From assembly GCF_001428745.1 (NCBI RefSeq), contig NZ_LMIO01000001.1, forward strand, positions 1,016,675-1,080,674: a DNA stretch of 64,000 nt, read 5' to 3'. Each line of letters begins with the position of its first letter. Position 1 is the stretch's first letter. Below are positions 17,995 through 27,475 of the stretch, piece by piece. Under the pieces are notes generated by a model that saw only the letters and a list, made by a program, of their open reading frames with translations, had not been told where the DNA came from and searched no databases. The translations under genes and the position numbers were made by a program. This stretch comes from Leifsonia sp. Root227 (lineage in GTDB: Bacteria > Actinomycetota > Actinomycetes > Actinomycetales > Microbacteriaceae).

Positions 17995-18838
17995 CGCCAC
18001 CGGGAGCGAGGACGCCGCAGACGGTCAGGTGGCTGAAGCCCAGGAGGCCGTCCAGCCCGCGACGTTCCGCGTCGCCCTCGGCGCGTTCGAGGGTCCGTTC
18101 GACCTGCTGCTGTCGCTGATCACCAAGCACGAGCTCGACATCACCGAGATCTCGCTGAGCCGGGTCACGGACGAGTTCATCGCCTACCTCCGCGCGCTCG
18201 ACTCCGAGGACAGCCTCGACGAGGCGAGCGAGTTCCTGCTCGTCGCCGCCACCCTGCTCGACCTCAAGGTGGCCGGGCTCCTCCCGCAGGGAGAACTGGT
18301 GGATGCGGAGGACGTCGCGCTGCTCGAAGCCCGCGACCTGCTGTTCGCGCGGCTGCTGCAGTACCGCGCCTTCAAGGAGGCATCGTCGTGGTTCCAGGCG
18401 GGCATGGAGGCGGAGGCCACCAGGCACACGCGCACCGTGCGGCTGGAGGACAAGTACCGGCAGCGCACGCCGGAGCTGGTCTGGACCCTGACCGCAGACG
18501 ACTTCGCAGCCATCGCCACCCTCGCGCTCACTCCGCGGGAGATCCCCGTCGTCGGGCTCGACCACCTGCACGCTCCGCTGGTGAGCATCAGGGAGCAGGC
18601 AGCCCTCGTGGTGGGGATGCTGCGCTCGGGGGAGACCGTGACGTTCCGGCAGCTCGTTGCGGGGGCAGACCTCAAGGGCGTCGTGATCGCGCGGTTCCTC
18701 GCCGTGCTGGAGCTGTACCGGCACGCGGCGATCGCGTTCGAGCAGCTCGAACCTCTCGGTGAGCTGACGCTCCGCTGGACGGCGGAGCACTGGTCGGAGG
18801 AGAATCTGTCGAATTTGGGAGCGGACTATGACGGTTGA
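17978..18838 (+). CDS. scpA: Segregation and condensation protein A
   Basis: Kleisin subunit that bridges the SMC heads and recruits ScpB. The 286-residue protein has a 30-residue acidic leader, then ALGAFEGPFDLLLSLITKHELDITEISLSRVTDEFI, the hallmark N-terminal SMC-neck binding region, and a C-terminal winged helix (GVVIARFLAVLELYRHAAIAFEQLEPL). GTG start at 17978 lies inside parA; the end overlaps scpB by 11 bases. Confidence 0.94.
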   Translation: MAPSPSATGSEDAADGQVAEAQEAVQPATFRVALGAFEGPFDLLLSLITKHELDITEISLSRVTDEFIAYLRALDSEDSLDEASEFLLVAATLLDLKVAGLLPQGELVDAEDVALLEARDLLFARLLQYRAFKEASSWFQAGMEAEATRHTRTVRLEDKYRQRTPELVWTLTADDFAAIATLALTPREIPVVGLDHLHAPLVSIREQAALVVGMLRSGETVTFRQLVAGADLKGVVIARFLAVLELYRHAAIAFEQLEPLGELTLRWTAEHWSEENLSNLGADYDG

Positions 18839-19508
18839 GAATGACGTGGCTGCCCGGGAGGCATTGACGTCGCAGGAGGCTGTGACGTCGCAGGAGGCTA
18901 TGACGGCGCAGGATGCTGCGGCACCCGAGGAAGCGCGCCCCGGCCTGCCGGACGGCGTCGCCGTCGAGCGCGCCCTCGAAGCCATCCTGATGGTCGCGGA
19001 CGAACCGATGAGCGTCGTCTCCCTCGCCACGGCGGTCGGCGCTCCTGTGAAGCGCGTCCGCGCGGCAGTGGATGCGCTGGTCGCCGATTTCGACGGAGCG
19101 GACGGCGGCGTGCGCCGCGGCTTCGAGCTGCGCGAGGTGGGCGGCGGCTGGCGCATCTATGTGCGCCCGGAGTTCGACCCCGTCGTGGCCGACTATGTGC
19201 TGGCCCAGAACCCGACCAAACTGTCGCAGGCCGCGCTGGAGACCCTCGCCGTGATCGCGTACAAGCAGCCGATCAGCCGCGGCGCCATTGCATCCATCCG
19301 CGCTGTCAACGTCGACTCCGTGGTGCGCACCCTGCTCGGCCGTGGCCTCATCACGGAAATGTTCACGGACAGCGAGACCGGAGCCATCAACTACGGCACC
19401 ACCGATCTCCTGCTCACTCAGCTCGGCATCAACTCGATCGACGAGCTGCCGAAGATCTCCCCGCTGCTGGCGGACGGAATGGATGGATTCGACGGCGATG
19501 TCCGCTAG
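18828..19508 (+). CDS. scpB: Segregation and condensation protein B
   Basis: Winged-helix dimer that works with ScpA and SMC. The 226-residue protein contains LEAILMVADEPMSVVSLA, the ALETLAVIAYKQPISRGAIASIRAVNVDSVVRTLLGRGLI core and a GTTDLLLTQLGINSIDELP end. The first 40 residues are non-conserved and contain three tandem copies of a six-residue unit (LTSQEA, VTSQEA, MTAQDA). Because each unit starts with TTG, GTG or ATG, the true start could lie anywhere from 18828 to 18900. Confidence 0.92.
   Translation: MTVENDVAAREALTSQEAVTSQEAMTAQDAAAPEEARPGLPDGVAVERALEAILMVADEPMSVVSLATAVGAPVKRVRAAVDALVADFDGADGGVRRGFELREVGGGWRIYVRPEFDPVVADYVLAQNPTKLSQAALETLAVIAYKQPISRGAIASIRAVNVDSVVRTLLGRGLITEMFTDSETGAINYGTTDLLLTQLGINSIDELPKISPLLADGMDGFDGDVR
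18864..18917 (+). repeat. Three 18-bp tandem repeats in scpB
   Basis: Copies at 18864-18881, 18882-18899 and 18900-18917 share TGACGTCGCAGGAGGCT with three changes in the third copy. In frame they encode six residues each, so copy number can change without frameshift. Each copy joins AGGAGG to a following NTG codon. Confidence 0.85.
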
Positions 19509-20292
19509 AGACAGTAAGAACGCACACGCGCAGCAGGCGGACGGCAGCCCAGAGGGGGAGCGGCTGCAGAAGGTCATGGCAGCAGCAGGGGTCGCATCCC
19601 GACGGGTGTCGGAGGACCTGATCTCGGCGGGCAGGGTGACCGTGAACGGTGAGGTGGTCACCGAGCTCGGCCGCAGGATCGACCCGCTCACCGACCTGGT
19701 CGCCGTCGACGGCTCGGCCGTGCAGCTTGACACCTCGCGCCGCTACGTGATGCTGAACAAGCCGGTCGGCGTCGTCAGCTCCATGCGCGACGAGCAGGGC
19801 AGGCCGGACCTGTCCAGGTTCACCTCCGACTACCCCGAGCGCCTGTTCAACGTCGGGCGTCTGGATGCGGAGACCTCCGGACTGCTCATCCTCACCAACG
19901 ACGGCGAGCTCGCCCACGTGCTCGCGCACCCCAGCTTCGGCGTCACCAAGACGTACATCGCCCGTGTGCGCGGGGTCGTCACCCCGCAGACCATCGCAAC
20001 GCTCACCCGCGGGGTGGAGCTGGAGGACGGCCCGATCGCCGCCGACAAGGCCAGGCTGCTCGAGCGCAGCTCGTCGGCCAAGGACAGCCTCGTCGAGCTG
20101 GCGCTGCACTCCGGCCGCAACCGGATCGTGCGCCGCATGATGGCCGAGGTGGGGCATCCGGTGATCGAGCTGGTCAGGCGCCAGTTCGGCCCGCTGCACC
20201 TCGGCACCCTCAGGGTGGGCCAGATGCGCGACCTGACTAAGGTGGAACTCGGCCAGCTCCTGACGATCTCCCGCCAGAAAGACACCAAGTGA
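19498..20292 (+). CDS. rluB: 23S rRNA pseudouridine synthase, RluB/RsuA family
   Basis: Isomerises uridine to pseudouridine in 23S rRNA. The 264-residue protein starts with an S4 domain (RLQKVMAAAGVASRRVSEDLI) and has the catalytic block NVGRLDAETSGLLILTNDGELA with the essential Asp in RLD, followed by SGRNRIVRRM. ATG at 19498 overlaps scpB by 11 bases. The scpA-scpB-rluB order is conserved in Gram-positive bacteria. Assignment between RluB and another RsuA-type enzyme is by context. Confidence 0.9.
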   Translation: MSARDSKNAHAQQADGSPEGERLQKVMAAAGVASRRVSEDLISAGRVTVNGEVVTELGRRIDPLTDLVAVDGSAVQLDTSRRYVMLNKPVGVVSSMRDEQGRPDLSRFTSDYPERLFNVGRLDAETSGLLILTNDGELAHVLAHPSFGVTKTYIARVRGVVTPQTIATLTRGVELEDGPIAADKARLLERSSSAKDSLVELALHSGRNRIVRRMMAEVGHPVIELVRRQFGPLHLGTLRVGQMRDLTKVELGQLLTISRQKDTK

Positions 20293-21377
20293 ACGACACA
20301 GCCTCCCGGCTCACCGCGCCCGTCCGCGTGGTCGGTGCAGGGCTCCTCGGCGCCTCCGTCGGGCTGGGCCTGCGCGCCAACGGCGTGGATGTGCTGCTCG
20401 CCGACGCGTCGCCTGCGCACCTCAGGCTCGCCGCGGACTACGGCGCAGGCAGGGCGGACGACGGCACGACATCTCCTGCGCTGATCGTGGTGGCCGTGCC
20501 GCCTGACCTCGTGGCGCAGGTGGTGCTGGCGGAGCTCGCCGCACATCCGGACGCCGTGGTCACCGACGTCGCGAGCGTGAAGGTCGCTCCGCTGTCCGAG
20601 CTCGAGGCGGCCGGCGCCGACCTCTCGCGGTACGTGGGATCGCATCCACTGGCCGGCCGGGAGCGTGGAGGGCCGAGCTCTGCCCGCGCCGATCTGTTCG
20701 TCGGCCGCCCGTGGGTGGTCTGCGCACGGCAGGAGAACGATCGTGCGGCGGTCTCGCTGGTGGAGGCGTTGATCCTCGACCTCGGCGCGACGCCGGTCGA
20801 GATGGGCACCACGGAGCACGACGCAGCGGTCGCGCTGGTGTCGCACACCCCGCAGATCGTCGCGAGCCTGATGGCCAAGCGTCTCGCGGGTTCGACGGAC
20901 GCCGCGCTCGCGCTCGCCGGTCAGGGCCTGCGCGACGTGACCCGCATCGCCGGAAGCGAGCCGGAGCTGTGGGTGCAGATCCTCGGAGCGAACGCCCCGG
21001 CGATCGTCGAGATCCTGCACGCGTACCGCGACGACCTCGACAGGATGCTCGGAGCGCTCGGCGACGTCGACGCCTCCGGGGCGCGGCGCACCATCGCGGA
21101 GGAGATCGCGGGCGGCAACGTCGGCGTCTCCCGGCTGCCCGGCAAGCACGGGCAGGACAAGCGGTACGCGTCCATCGTCGTCATGGTCGACGACCGGCCG
21201 GGCGAGCTGGCGCGGCTGCTCGCGGAGCTGGGCGAGATCGGCGTGAACCTCGAAGACCTGCGGCTGGAGCACTCGCCGGGCGCGCAGGTGGGCCTCGCCG
21301 AGATCGTGGTGCTCCCTGAGGTGCTGCAGCGCACGATCGACGACCTGACGGACAGAGGATGGAGGATCGCCGGATGA
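20289..21377 (+). CDS. tyrA: Prephenate dehydrogenase with ACT domain
   Basis: Oxidatively decarboxylates prephenate to 4-hydroxyphenylpyruvate for tyrosine synthesis. The 362 residues comprise an NAD-binding domain ([19 protein letters not shown]), the conserved [11 protein letters not shown] loop, a helical dehydrogenase domain with [15 protein letters not shown], and a C-terminal ACT domain ([19 protein letters not shown], about residues 295-362), which probably senses tyrosine. GTG start overlaps the rluB stop by four bases and its stop overlaps the cmk ATG. Confidence 0.93.
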   Translation: MNDTASRLTAPVRVVGAGLLGASVGLGLRANGVDVLLADASPAHLRLAADYGAGRADDGTTSPALIVVAVPPDLVAQVVLAELAAHPDAVVTDVASVKVAPLSELEAAGADLSRYVGSHPLAGRERGGPSSARADLFVGRPWVVCARQENDRAAVSLVEALILDLGATPVEMGTTEHDAAVALVSHTPQIVASLMAKRLAGSTDAALALAGQGLRDVTRIAGSEPELWVQILGANAPAIVEILHAYRDDLDRMLGALGDVDASGARRTIAEEIAGGNVGVSRLPGKHGQDKRYASIVVMVDDRPGELARLLAELGEIGVNLEDLRLEHSPGAQVGLAEIVVLPEVLQRTIDDLTDRGWRIAG

Positions 21378-22090
21378 CAGCGACCGAACAGCACGACCGG
21401 ACCGGCAGGGGCGAGCAGCTTCCGACGGTCGTCGCGGTCGACGGCCCAGCGGGAAGCGGCAAGTCGAGCGTGAGCAAGGCGGCCGCCCGCGCCCTCGGCT
21501 TCGCCTACCTCGACACCGGCGCCGCATACCGCGCGCTGAGCTGGTTCGTGGTCGCGCGCACCATCGACCCGACCGACTCCGGCGCCGTCGTGGATGCGCT
21601 GCCCGACTTCGACTACCGCATCGGAACCGACCCTGACACCTACCACGTGTTCGTCGGAGACCACGACGTGACGGACGCCATCCGGGAGCCGGAGGTGACC
21701 GCCGTCGTCAGCGCCATCGCTCGCGTGCCGGAGGTGCGGACCTTCCTCACCGAGCTGTTCCGGAGCATCATGCGGCACACCGAGAAGCCGGGCATCGTGG
21801 TCGAGGGCAGGGACATCACGACGGTGGTCGCGCCCGATGCTCCCGTGCGCATCCTGCTCACTGCCAGCGAAGCGGCTAGAATAGCCAGGCGTTCCGCGGA
21901 ACTCGTCGGCCACTCCGCCGCCCATGTCGGTGAGCAGCTGCACCGCCGCGACCTGGCTGACTCCCGGGTCGTCGACTTCATGAACGCCGCCGACGGTGTG
22001 ACCACCGTCGATTCAACCGATCTCGACTTCGAGCAGACCGTCGCCGCGGTCATCGACGTCGTACAGACCGAAATCCGGAAAGGCGCCTGA
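21374..22090 (+). CDS. cmk: Cytidylate kinase
   Basis: Phosphorylates CMP and dCMP. The 238-residue protein has the P-loop [29 protein letters not shown] and [24 protein letters not shown], standard for Cmk. ATG at 21374 overlaps the tyrA stop (ATGA) and is preferred to an upstream ATG at 21359 because GGAGG ends about nine bases before it. The cmk-der arrangement that follows is common in actinobacteria. Confidence 0.95.
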   Translation: MTATEQHDRTGRGEQLPTVVAVDGPAGSGKSSVSKAAARALGFAYLDTGAAYRALSWFVVARTIDPTDSGAVVDALPDFDYRIGTDPDTYHVFVGDHDVTDAIREPEVTAVVSAIARVPEVRTFLTELFRSIMRHTEKPGIVVEGRDITTVVAPDAPVRILLTASEAARIARRSAELVGHSAAHVGEQLHRRDLADSRVVDFMNAADGVTTVDSTDLDFEQTVAAVIDVVQTEIRKGA

Positions 22091-22095
22091 CGCGC

Positions 22096-23604
22096 ATGTC
22101 TGACAAAGAACTTGAGGAGCCCCAGGGCGCCGACGACCTCGTCGAGCGACTGTCCGGGCTCGACGAGGAGCTGGCCGCGCAGCGCGCAGCCGCCCTCCGC
22201 AGCGGGCTGGACGACTACGAGCTGGACGAGGCCGACCTCGACATCCTCGAGACCGTCAGCGAAGACCCCGACGCGATCACCTACCTGCCTGCTCTGCCCG
22301 TGCTCGCCATCGTCGGGCGCCCCAACGTGGGCAAGTCGGCGCTGGTCAACCGCATCCTCGGCCGTCGAGAGGCCGTCGTCGAGGACACCCCCGGTGTGAC
22401 CCGCGACCGCGTCTCGTACCAGGCGGAGTGGAACGGCCGCCGGTTCACCATCGTGGACACCGGAGGCTGGGAGCCGGACGCCAAGGGCATCGACGCATCC
22501 GTCGCCGCCCAGGCCGAGATCGCGATCGACCTCGCGGACGCCGTGCTGTTCGTGGTCGACGCCAACGTCGGAGCAACTGCGACAGACGAGCACGTCGTGC
22601 GGATGCTGCGCAAGACCAAGAAGCCCGTCTTCCTCGCCGCCAACAAGGTGGACGACCTGCGCCAGGAGCCGCACGCGACCGAACTGTGGTCGCTCGGCCT
22701 CGGCGAGCCCCGGCCCGTCTCCGCCCTGCACGGGCGCGGCGTCGCCGACCTGCTCGACGACATCCTGAAGAAGCTGCCGGAGGTCTCCGCTGTCGCCAAG
22801 CAGGAGGTCGGCGGTCCTCGGCGCGTCGCGATCGTCGGACGCCCGAACGTCGGCAAGTCGTCACTGCTCAACAAGGCGGCGGGCGAAGAGCGCGTCGTCG
22901 TCAACGAGCTCGCCGGCACCACCCGCGACCCGGTCGACGAGCAGGTCGAGATCGCCGGCAAGGTGTGGCGGTTCGTCGACACCGCCGGCATCCGCCGTCG
23001 CGTGCACCTGCAGCAGGGCGCAGACTTCTACGCGTCGCTGCGCACCTCCACCGCGCTGGAGAAGGCGGAGGTCGCCGTCGTCGTGCTCGACGTCTCGGAG
23101 CCGATCAGCGAGCAGGATGTGCGCATCATCGACCTCGTGCTCGAGTCCGGCCGCGCGCTGGTGCTCGCGTTCAACAAGTGGGACCTCCTCGACGACGACC
23201 GCCGCCGCTACCTGGAGCGCGAGATCGAGCAGGACCTGGCCCACGTGTCCTGGGCTCCGCGGGTGAACATCTCCGCGCGCACCGGACGCCACCTGGAGAA
23301 GCTGGTGCCGGCGCTGGAGCTCGCGCTCGAGTCGTGGGACACCCGCATCCCGACCGGAAAGTTCAACGCGTTCCTGGCCGAGCTCACGGCAGCGCACCCG
23401 CACCCCGTGCGCGGAGGAAAGCAGCCGCGCATCCTGTTCGGCACGCAGGCGGCGAGCCGCCCGCCGACGTTCGTGGTGTTCACGACCGGCTTCCTCGACC
23501 CCGGCTACCGCCGATACATCGTGCGCAGGCTGCGCGAGATCTACGGCTTCGAGGGAACGCCGATCACGCTCAACATGCGCGTCCGCGAGAAGCGCAAGCG
23601 CTAG
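22096..23604 (+). CDS. der: Ribosome-associated GTPase Der (EngA)
   Basis: Double-GTPase needed for 50S assembly, 502 residues. G domain 1: [32 protein letters not shown] and NKVD. G domain 2: [36 protein letters not shown] and NKWD. A C-terminal KH-like domain (about residues 410-502) binds rRNA. A 70-residue acidic N-terminal extension is typical of actinobacterial Der. The stop codon lies in a CTAG shared with the stop of the convergent DUF2252 gene. Confidence 0.96.
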   Translation: MSDKELEEPQGADDLVERLSGLDEELAAQRAAALRSGLDDYELDEADLDILETVSEDPDAITYLPALPVLAIVGRPNVGKSALVNRILGRREAVVEDTPGVTRDRVSYQAEWNGRRFTIVDTGGWEPDAKGIDASVAAQAEIAIDLADAVLFVVDANVGATATDEHVVRMLRKTKKPVFLAANKVDDLRQEPHATELWSLGLGEPRPVSALHGRGVADLLDDILKKLPEVSAVAKQEVGGPRRVAIVGRPNVGKSSLLNKAAGEERVVVNELAGTTRDPVDEQVEIAGKVWRFVDTAGIRRRVHLQQGADFYASLRTSTALEKAEVAVVVLDVSEPISEQDVRIIDLVLESGRALVLAFNKWDLLDDDRRRYLEREIEQDLAHVSWAPRVNISARTGRHLEKLVPALELALESWDTRIPTGKFNAFLAELTAAHPHPVRGGKQPRILFGTQAASRPPTFVVFTTGFLDPGYRRYIVRRLREIYGFEGTPITLNMRVREKRKR

Positions 23605-25004
23605 AGCACATCGCTCACGGCGAAGCGGCCGGCCTCGGCCGCTTCGCCGAGCGCGTGGAAGTCGGCGAGCGACTGGTCGGCGTACGCCAGCGACCACTCC
23701 GTCACGGCGTGGGGGAGCGCGTCTCCGCTGCCGATGTATCCGGCGATGGATGCGGCAAGCGGGCTGCGCGAGTGCGCCCTGGCGAGGATCGTGGCGCAGG
23801 TGCGCACGTAGTCGGCGAACGGCTCGTCCGGCATCCCAGGGATGTCGAACGACACGTTCCTGTCGCGGAACTGCCGCACGTAGAAGCCGTAGCCCTCGAA
23901 GCTCACGTAGCCGAGGAACGGGTCGGACACCGCCTGCAGGATGCGCTGGTTGGCCGTGACCCGGTAGCCGTGGTGCTCGGCGAGCGTCGCGCGGTCGATG
24001 CCGGCGATGTCCTCGGACGGCACGCCGCCGAACTCGTGCATCACCGACTCCGTCGCCTCCTTCACCTGGAGCACGAGCGGTTCGCCGCGCGGACCCGTCA
24101 GCACCACGATGAAGCAGCGGGTGCCGACGCTGCCGACGCCGACGACGCGGCGGGCGATGTCCGTGACCGTGTGCTGGTCGAGGAGCAGCGCGATGTCGGG
24201 GGAGACCGTGCGGCTGTACCGTGCGAGCACCTCGCCGATGCTGGCCTCGATCTCCGCTGGAACGTGGGTGAGTCTCGGCGGGTTCTCGACGATGCGGCGC
24301 GAGCCGTCGTCCGCCAGCTCCGTGATGCGCGACACGACGTGCGCCGATGTGCGCTTCTCCGAGGCGGCGACGGTCTTCTTCACCAGGCGCTGCGTCGCCT
24401 TGCCGTACTGGCGGCCTCCGTGGATGACGGCCGCCTCGAAGAAGCGCTGGGTCACGTCGAGTCCGACGGAGACGCGCAGCCCATCGCGGTATGCCGCGGC
24501 AGAGAGCAGCGCGACTTCCTCGGCCGCGGTCTCCGATGCTCCTCGGGCTCTGGCGGCGATGACCACGCTCGTCACGAGGCGCTTGAGGTCCCACTCCCAC
24601 GGCGCGACGGTCGCCTCGTCGAAGTCGTTCAGGTCGAAGACCATGCGCCGCTCCGGTGACGCGAAGATGCCGAAGTTGGCGATGTGCGCATCCCCGCAGG
24701 CCACCACGTTCGCGCCGGTCACCGCGCCGCCGGCCAGATCGGCCGCTTGCAGCGCCGCCGTGCCCCGGTAGAACGCGAACGGGTCCTGCAGCATCCTCGC
24801 CGTGCGCAACGGCACCAGGCTGGGCAGGCGGCTCGCGTTCTGCTTCTCGAGGATCGCGAGCGGGTCGCGCCGCGCATCCGGAACATAGTCGGCGTGCGCC
24901 GACCGGGGGATGCGCTTCCTGGCGCCCTTGCCGAACTCGTACTGCTCCCGGTCGCTGGCGACCGGCTCGTGGTCGTAACGCAGGCGACCCGCGACGCTGT
25001 CCAT
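23601..25004 (-). CDS. DUF2252 family protein
   Basis: A 467-residue cytoplasmic protein of unknown reaction. The pattern fits DUF2252: [22 protein letters not shown] near residue 70, [10 protein letters not shown] and [21 protein letters not shown], a layout like a kinase-fold phosphotransferase (the HIANFG and DFDE blocks resemble catalytic and metal loops). C-terminal blocks include [18 protein letters not shown]. It converges on der with stops overlapping in CTAG. ATG at 25004 follows no strong ribosome site. Confidence 0.85.
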   Translation of the reverse strand: MDSVAGRLRYDHEPVASDREQYEFGKGARKRIPRSAHADYVPDARRDPLAILEKQNASRLPSLVPLRTARMLQDPFAFYRGTAALQAADLAGGAVTGANVVACGDAHIANFGIFASPERRMVFDLNDFDEATVAPWEWDLKRLVTSVVIAARARGASETAAEEVALLSAAAYRDGLRVSVGLDVTQRFFEAAVIHGGRQYGKATQRLVKKTVAASEKRTSAHVVSRITELADDGSRRIVENPPRLTHVPAEIEASIGEVLARYSRTVSPDIALLLDQHTVTDIARRVVGVGSVGTRCFIVVLTGPRGEPLVLQVKEATESVMHEFGGVPSEDIAGIDRATLAEHHGYRVTANQRILQAVSDPFLGYVSFEGYGFYVRQFRDRNVSFDIPGMPDEPFADYVRTCATILARAHSRSPLAASIAGYIGSGDALPHAVTEWSLAYADQSLADFHALGEAAEAGRFAVSDVL

Positions 25005-25069
25005 GGCGCAACCCTAGCGCTCGCCATGCCGTCGGGCCACCGATCGGTGACATGACCACAAAGGGGGGT

Positions 25070-25097
25070 TTGTACCCCGGCTTGTCCTCACTATTGT
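25070..25097 (+). promoter_or_regulatory. Promoter of the glycosyltransferase-GH18 operon
   Basis: TTGTAC (25070-25075), 16-base spacer and TATTGT (25092-25097) form a plausible sigma-70-type promoter, giving a leader of roughly 65 bases before ATG 25169. Confidence 0.5.
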
Positions 25098-25168
25098 GGA
25101 CAGTGAGAGCTACCCGACCGCGCGACCCGAAAGCGCGGGCTCTCTATCTCAAGGACGCATACCCGATC

Positions 25169-27475
25169 ATGAGTTCTACAAGTTCATACACCCCTGCCCG
25201 AAAACGCCAACTCGGCGCTGAGAAGCGCACAGAGCCGCTTCCCACCGTCCACCCGAAGCCCTCCGACCGCAAGGTCACCTGGAGCCGCGTCGCCATCGTC
25301 GCGACCGTGCTCTTCTGGGCGATCTACGTCGTCACCACGATCATCCGCCAGTTCCTCGTGCTCGGCACGCAGGACTTCCGGTTCACGATGGAGGCGATCG
25401 GCTACCTGATCGTCGTCACCTTCCTGACGTTCTCCGCGCTGATGTACCTGGTCGCCCGTCAGGGCGCTCTGCAGCGGTTCCAGAAGCACGTGCGGGTTCC
25501 CCGCGCGGAGCTGGATCGCCACTTCGCGGAGAACCAGCCCTCCATCACCGTCCTCGTCCCGTCGTACGCCGAGGAGCCGGAGGTCGTGCGGATGACCCTG
25601 CTGTCCGCCGCCCTGCAGGAGTTCCCGTCGATGCGCGTCGTGCTGCTGCTCGACGACAACCCCAACCCGACCGACCAGGCCGTGGCGGAGCGGCTGAACG
25701 CCACCCGTGCCCTCGGCGCGGACATCGCCGCCCTGCTGGCGGAGCCGCGGACCCGCTTCGGCGACGCGCTGATGCACTACGAGCTGTCCGAGAACGGCGC
25801 GTTCGCGACGGAGTCGGACGCCACCGAGCTGGCGGCGCACTACACCTGGGCGGCCGAGTGGCTGTATCGCCAGGCGGATGCGCACGGCGTCGAAGACCAC
25901 GTCGACCTGTTCTTCGCCGACCAGGTGCTCCGCGCCCTGGGCGACGAGCTCGTGCTCACCGCCCAGGCGATCGAGGCGGCCGTCGAGGAGGGCGCATCGC
26001 TCTCAACCGAGCGCGTCGCGCAGCTCTACCGTCGCCTGGCGTGGACGTTCGACGCCGAGCTCGACGTGTTCGAGCGCAAGCAGTGGGCGTCGCTGTCGCA
26101 CGAAGCCAACAAGGCGATGAACCTGAACGCGTACATCGGCCTGATGGGCGGGACCTACCGCGTCGAGGAGACGCCGGACGGCCCCATCCTGAACCCGGTC
26201 AGCTCGCGTCGCCCTGGCGACATCGTCATCCCGGACAGCGACTTCCTGCTCACGCTCGACGCCGACTCGATCCTGCTCCGCGAGTACTGCCTCCGACTCA
26301 CCTACCTGCTGCAGCAGCCGGACAACGCGCGCGTCGCTGTCACGCAGACGCCGTACTCGTCCTTCCGCGGCGCCGGCACCCGCATCGAGCGTCTCGCCGG
26401 CGCGACCACCGACATCCAGCACATCCTGCACCAGGGGATGAGCTTCTACGGCGCCACCTTCTGGGTGGGTGCGAACGCGGTCATCCGCAAGCGCGCCATC
26501 GAGGACATCGTGGAGACCGAATTCGTCGGCGGTTTCGAGGTGCGTCGCTACGTGCAGGACCGCACGGTCATCGAGGACACCGAGTCGAGCATCGACCTCG
26601 GCACCCACGGCTGGACGCTCGTCAACTACCCTGAGCGCCTCAGCTACTCCGCCACCCCGCCCGACTTCGGCTCGCTCATCGTGCAGCGCCGCCGCTGGGC
26701 GAACGGCGGACTCCTGATCCTGCCGAAGCTGTGGCGTCAGGTGCGCGAGCGCAAGCGTCGCGGCGAGGTCATCTCCCGCACGGAGCTCCTGCTGCGCGTG
26801 AACTACATGGCGTCGATCGCCTGGGCGAGCTTCGGCCTGATCTTCCTGCTGGCGTACCCGTACGACGGCCGCCTGCTCAGCCCCGTGGTGCTGCTCGCCG
26901 CCCTGCCGTACTTCATCGCGATGGCCAGCGACCTGCGCTACGCCGGATACAAGGCGACGGATGTGCTCCGCATCTACGGCTTCAACCTGATCCTGCTCCC
27001 GGTGAACCTTGCCGGTGTGCTCAAGTCGATCCAGCAGTCGCTGACCGGCAAGAAGATCCCGTTCGTCCGCACCCCGAAGGTGAAGAACCGCACGGCCTCT
27101 CCGCTGCTCTACGTCGTCACCCCGTTCCTCATCGTCGCGTTCTCCGCGTTCACGCTGTGGCGTGACGTCAACGCGCAGAACTGGGGCAACGCCGCGTTCG
27201 CGCTCTTCAATGCGACCCTCGCCATCTGGGCGATCGTCTCCTACATCGGCGTCGGCAACTCCATCGTCGACATCTGGCTCGGGCTCACCCGCCCGCTGTA
27301 CGTCGAGAAGAACCGGAAGGCAGCATCGAGCACGACGGCTCCCGCCGCGGACGTCATCGACTGGCGTTCTGTGCTCTACCACGGCCACAGCGGAGGCGAC
27401 CTCCCGCACGTCGAGCGCGTCGCGCTCCCCGTCCGCGACGGCGACCTGACCGAGTCAGAGAAGCAGGCCGCCTGA
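25169..27475 (+). CDS. Processive family 2 glycosyltransferase, membrane-bound
   Basis: A 768-residue polysaccharide-synthase-like protein. Two N-terminal membrane segments (about residues 40-60 and 75-97) precede a GT2 domain with LLLDDN (D162/163), D364-A-D366, E469-D470 and the processivity motif Q506-RRR-W510, followed by about five C-terminal membrane segments. Roughly 190 residues are inserted between the first Asp and the DxD motif. This architecture matches cellulose, hyaluronan or poly-GlcNAc synthases, so it likely polymerises and exports a beta-linked glycan. ATG at 25169 is the first plausible start; longer frames run into the DUF2252 gene. It shares one base with the GH18 gene. 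Confidence 0.88.
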   Translation: MSSTSSYTPARKRQLGAEKRTEPLPTVHPKPSDRKVTWSRVAIVATVLFWAIYVVTTIIRQFLVLGTQDFRFTMEAIGYLIVVTFLTFSALMYLVARQGALQRFQKHVRVPRAELDRHFAENQPSITVLVPSYAEEPEVVRMTLLSAALQEFPSMRVVLLLDDNPNPTDQAVAERLNATRALGADIAALLAEPRTRFGDALMHYELSENGAFATESDATELAAHYTWAAEWLYRQADAHGVEDHVDLFFADQVLRALGDELVLTAQAIEAAVEEGASLSTERVAQLYRRLAWTFDAELDVFERKQWASLSHEANKAMNLNAYIGLMGGTYRVEETPDGPILNPVSSRRPGDIVIPDSDFLLTLDADSILLREYCLRLTYLLQQPDNARVAVTQTPYSSFRGAGTRIERLAGATTDIQHILHQGMSFYGATFWVGANAVIRKRAIEDIVETEFVGGFEVRRYVQDRTVIEDTESSIDLGTHGWTLVNYPERLSYSATPPDFGSLIVQRRRWANGGLLILPKLWRQVRERKRRGEVISRTELLLRVNYMASIAWASFGLIFLLAYPYDGRLLSPVVLLAALPYFIAMASDLRYAGYKATDVLRIYGFNLILLPVNLAGVLKSIQQSLTGKKIPFVRTPKVKNRTASPLLYVVTPFLIVAFSAFTLWRDVNAQNWGNAAFALFNATLAIWAIVSYIGVGNSIVDIWLGLTRPLYVEKNRKAASSTTAPAADVIDWRSVLYHGHSGGDLPHVERVALPVRDGDLTESEKQAA

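Noticed and set aside
24656..25168. N-terminal extension of the glycosyltransferase frame
   Set aside because: It reads Arg/Pro-rich shadow of the DUF2252 gene and crosses the proposed promoter at 25070-25097.
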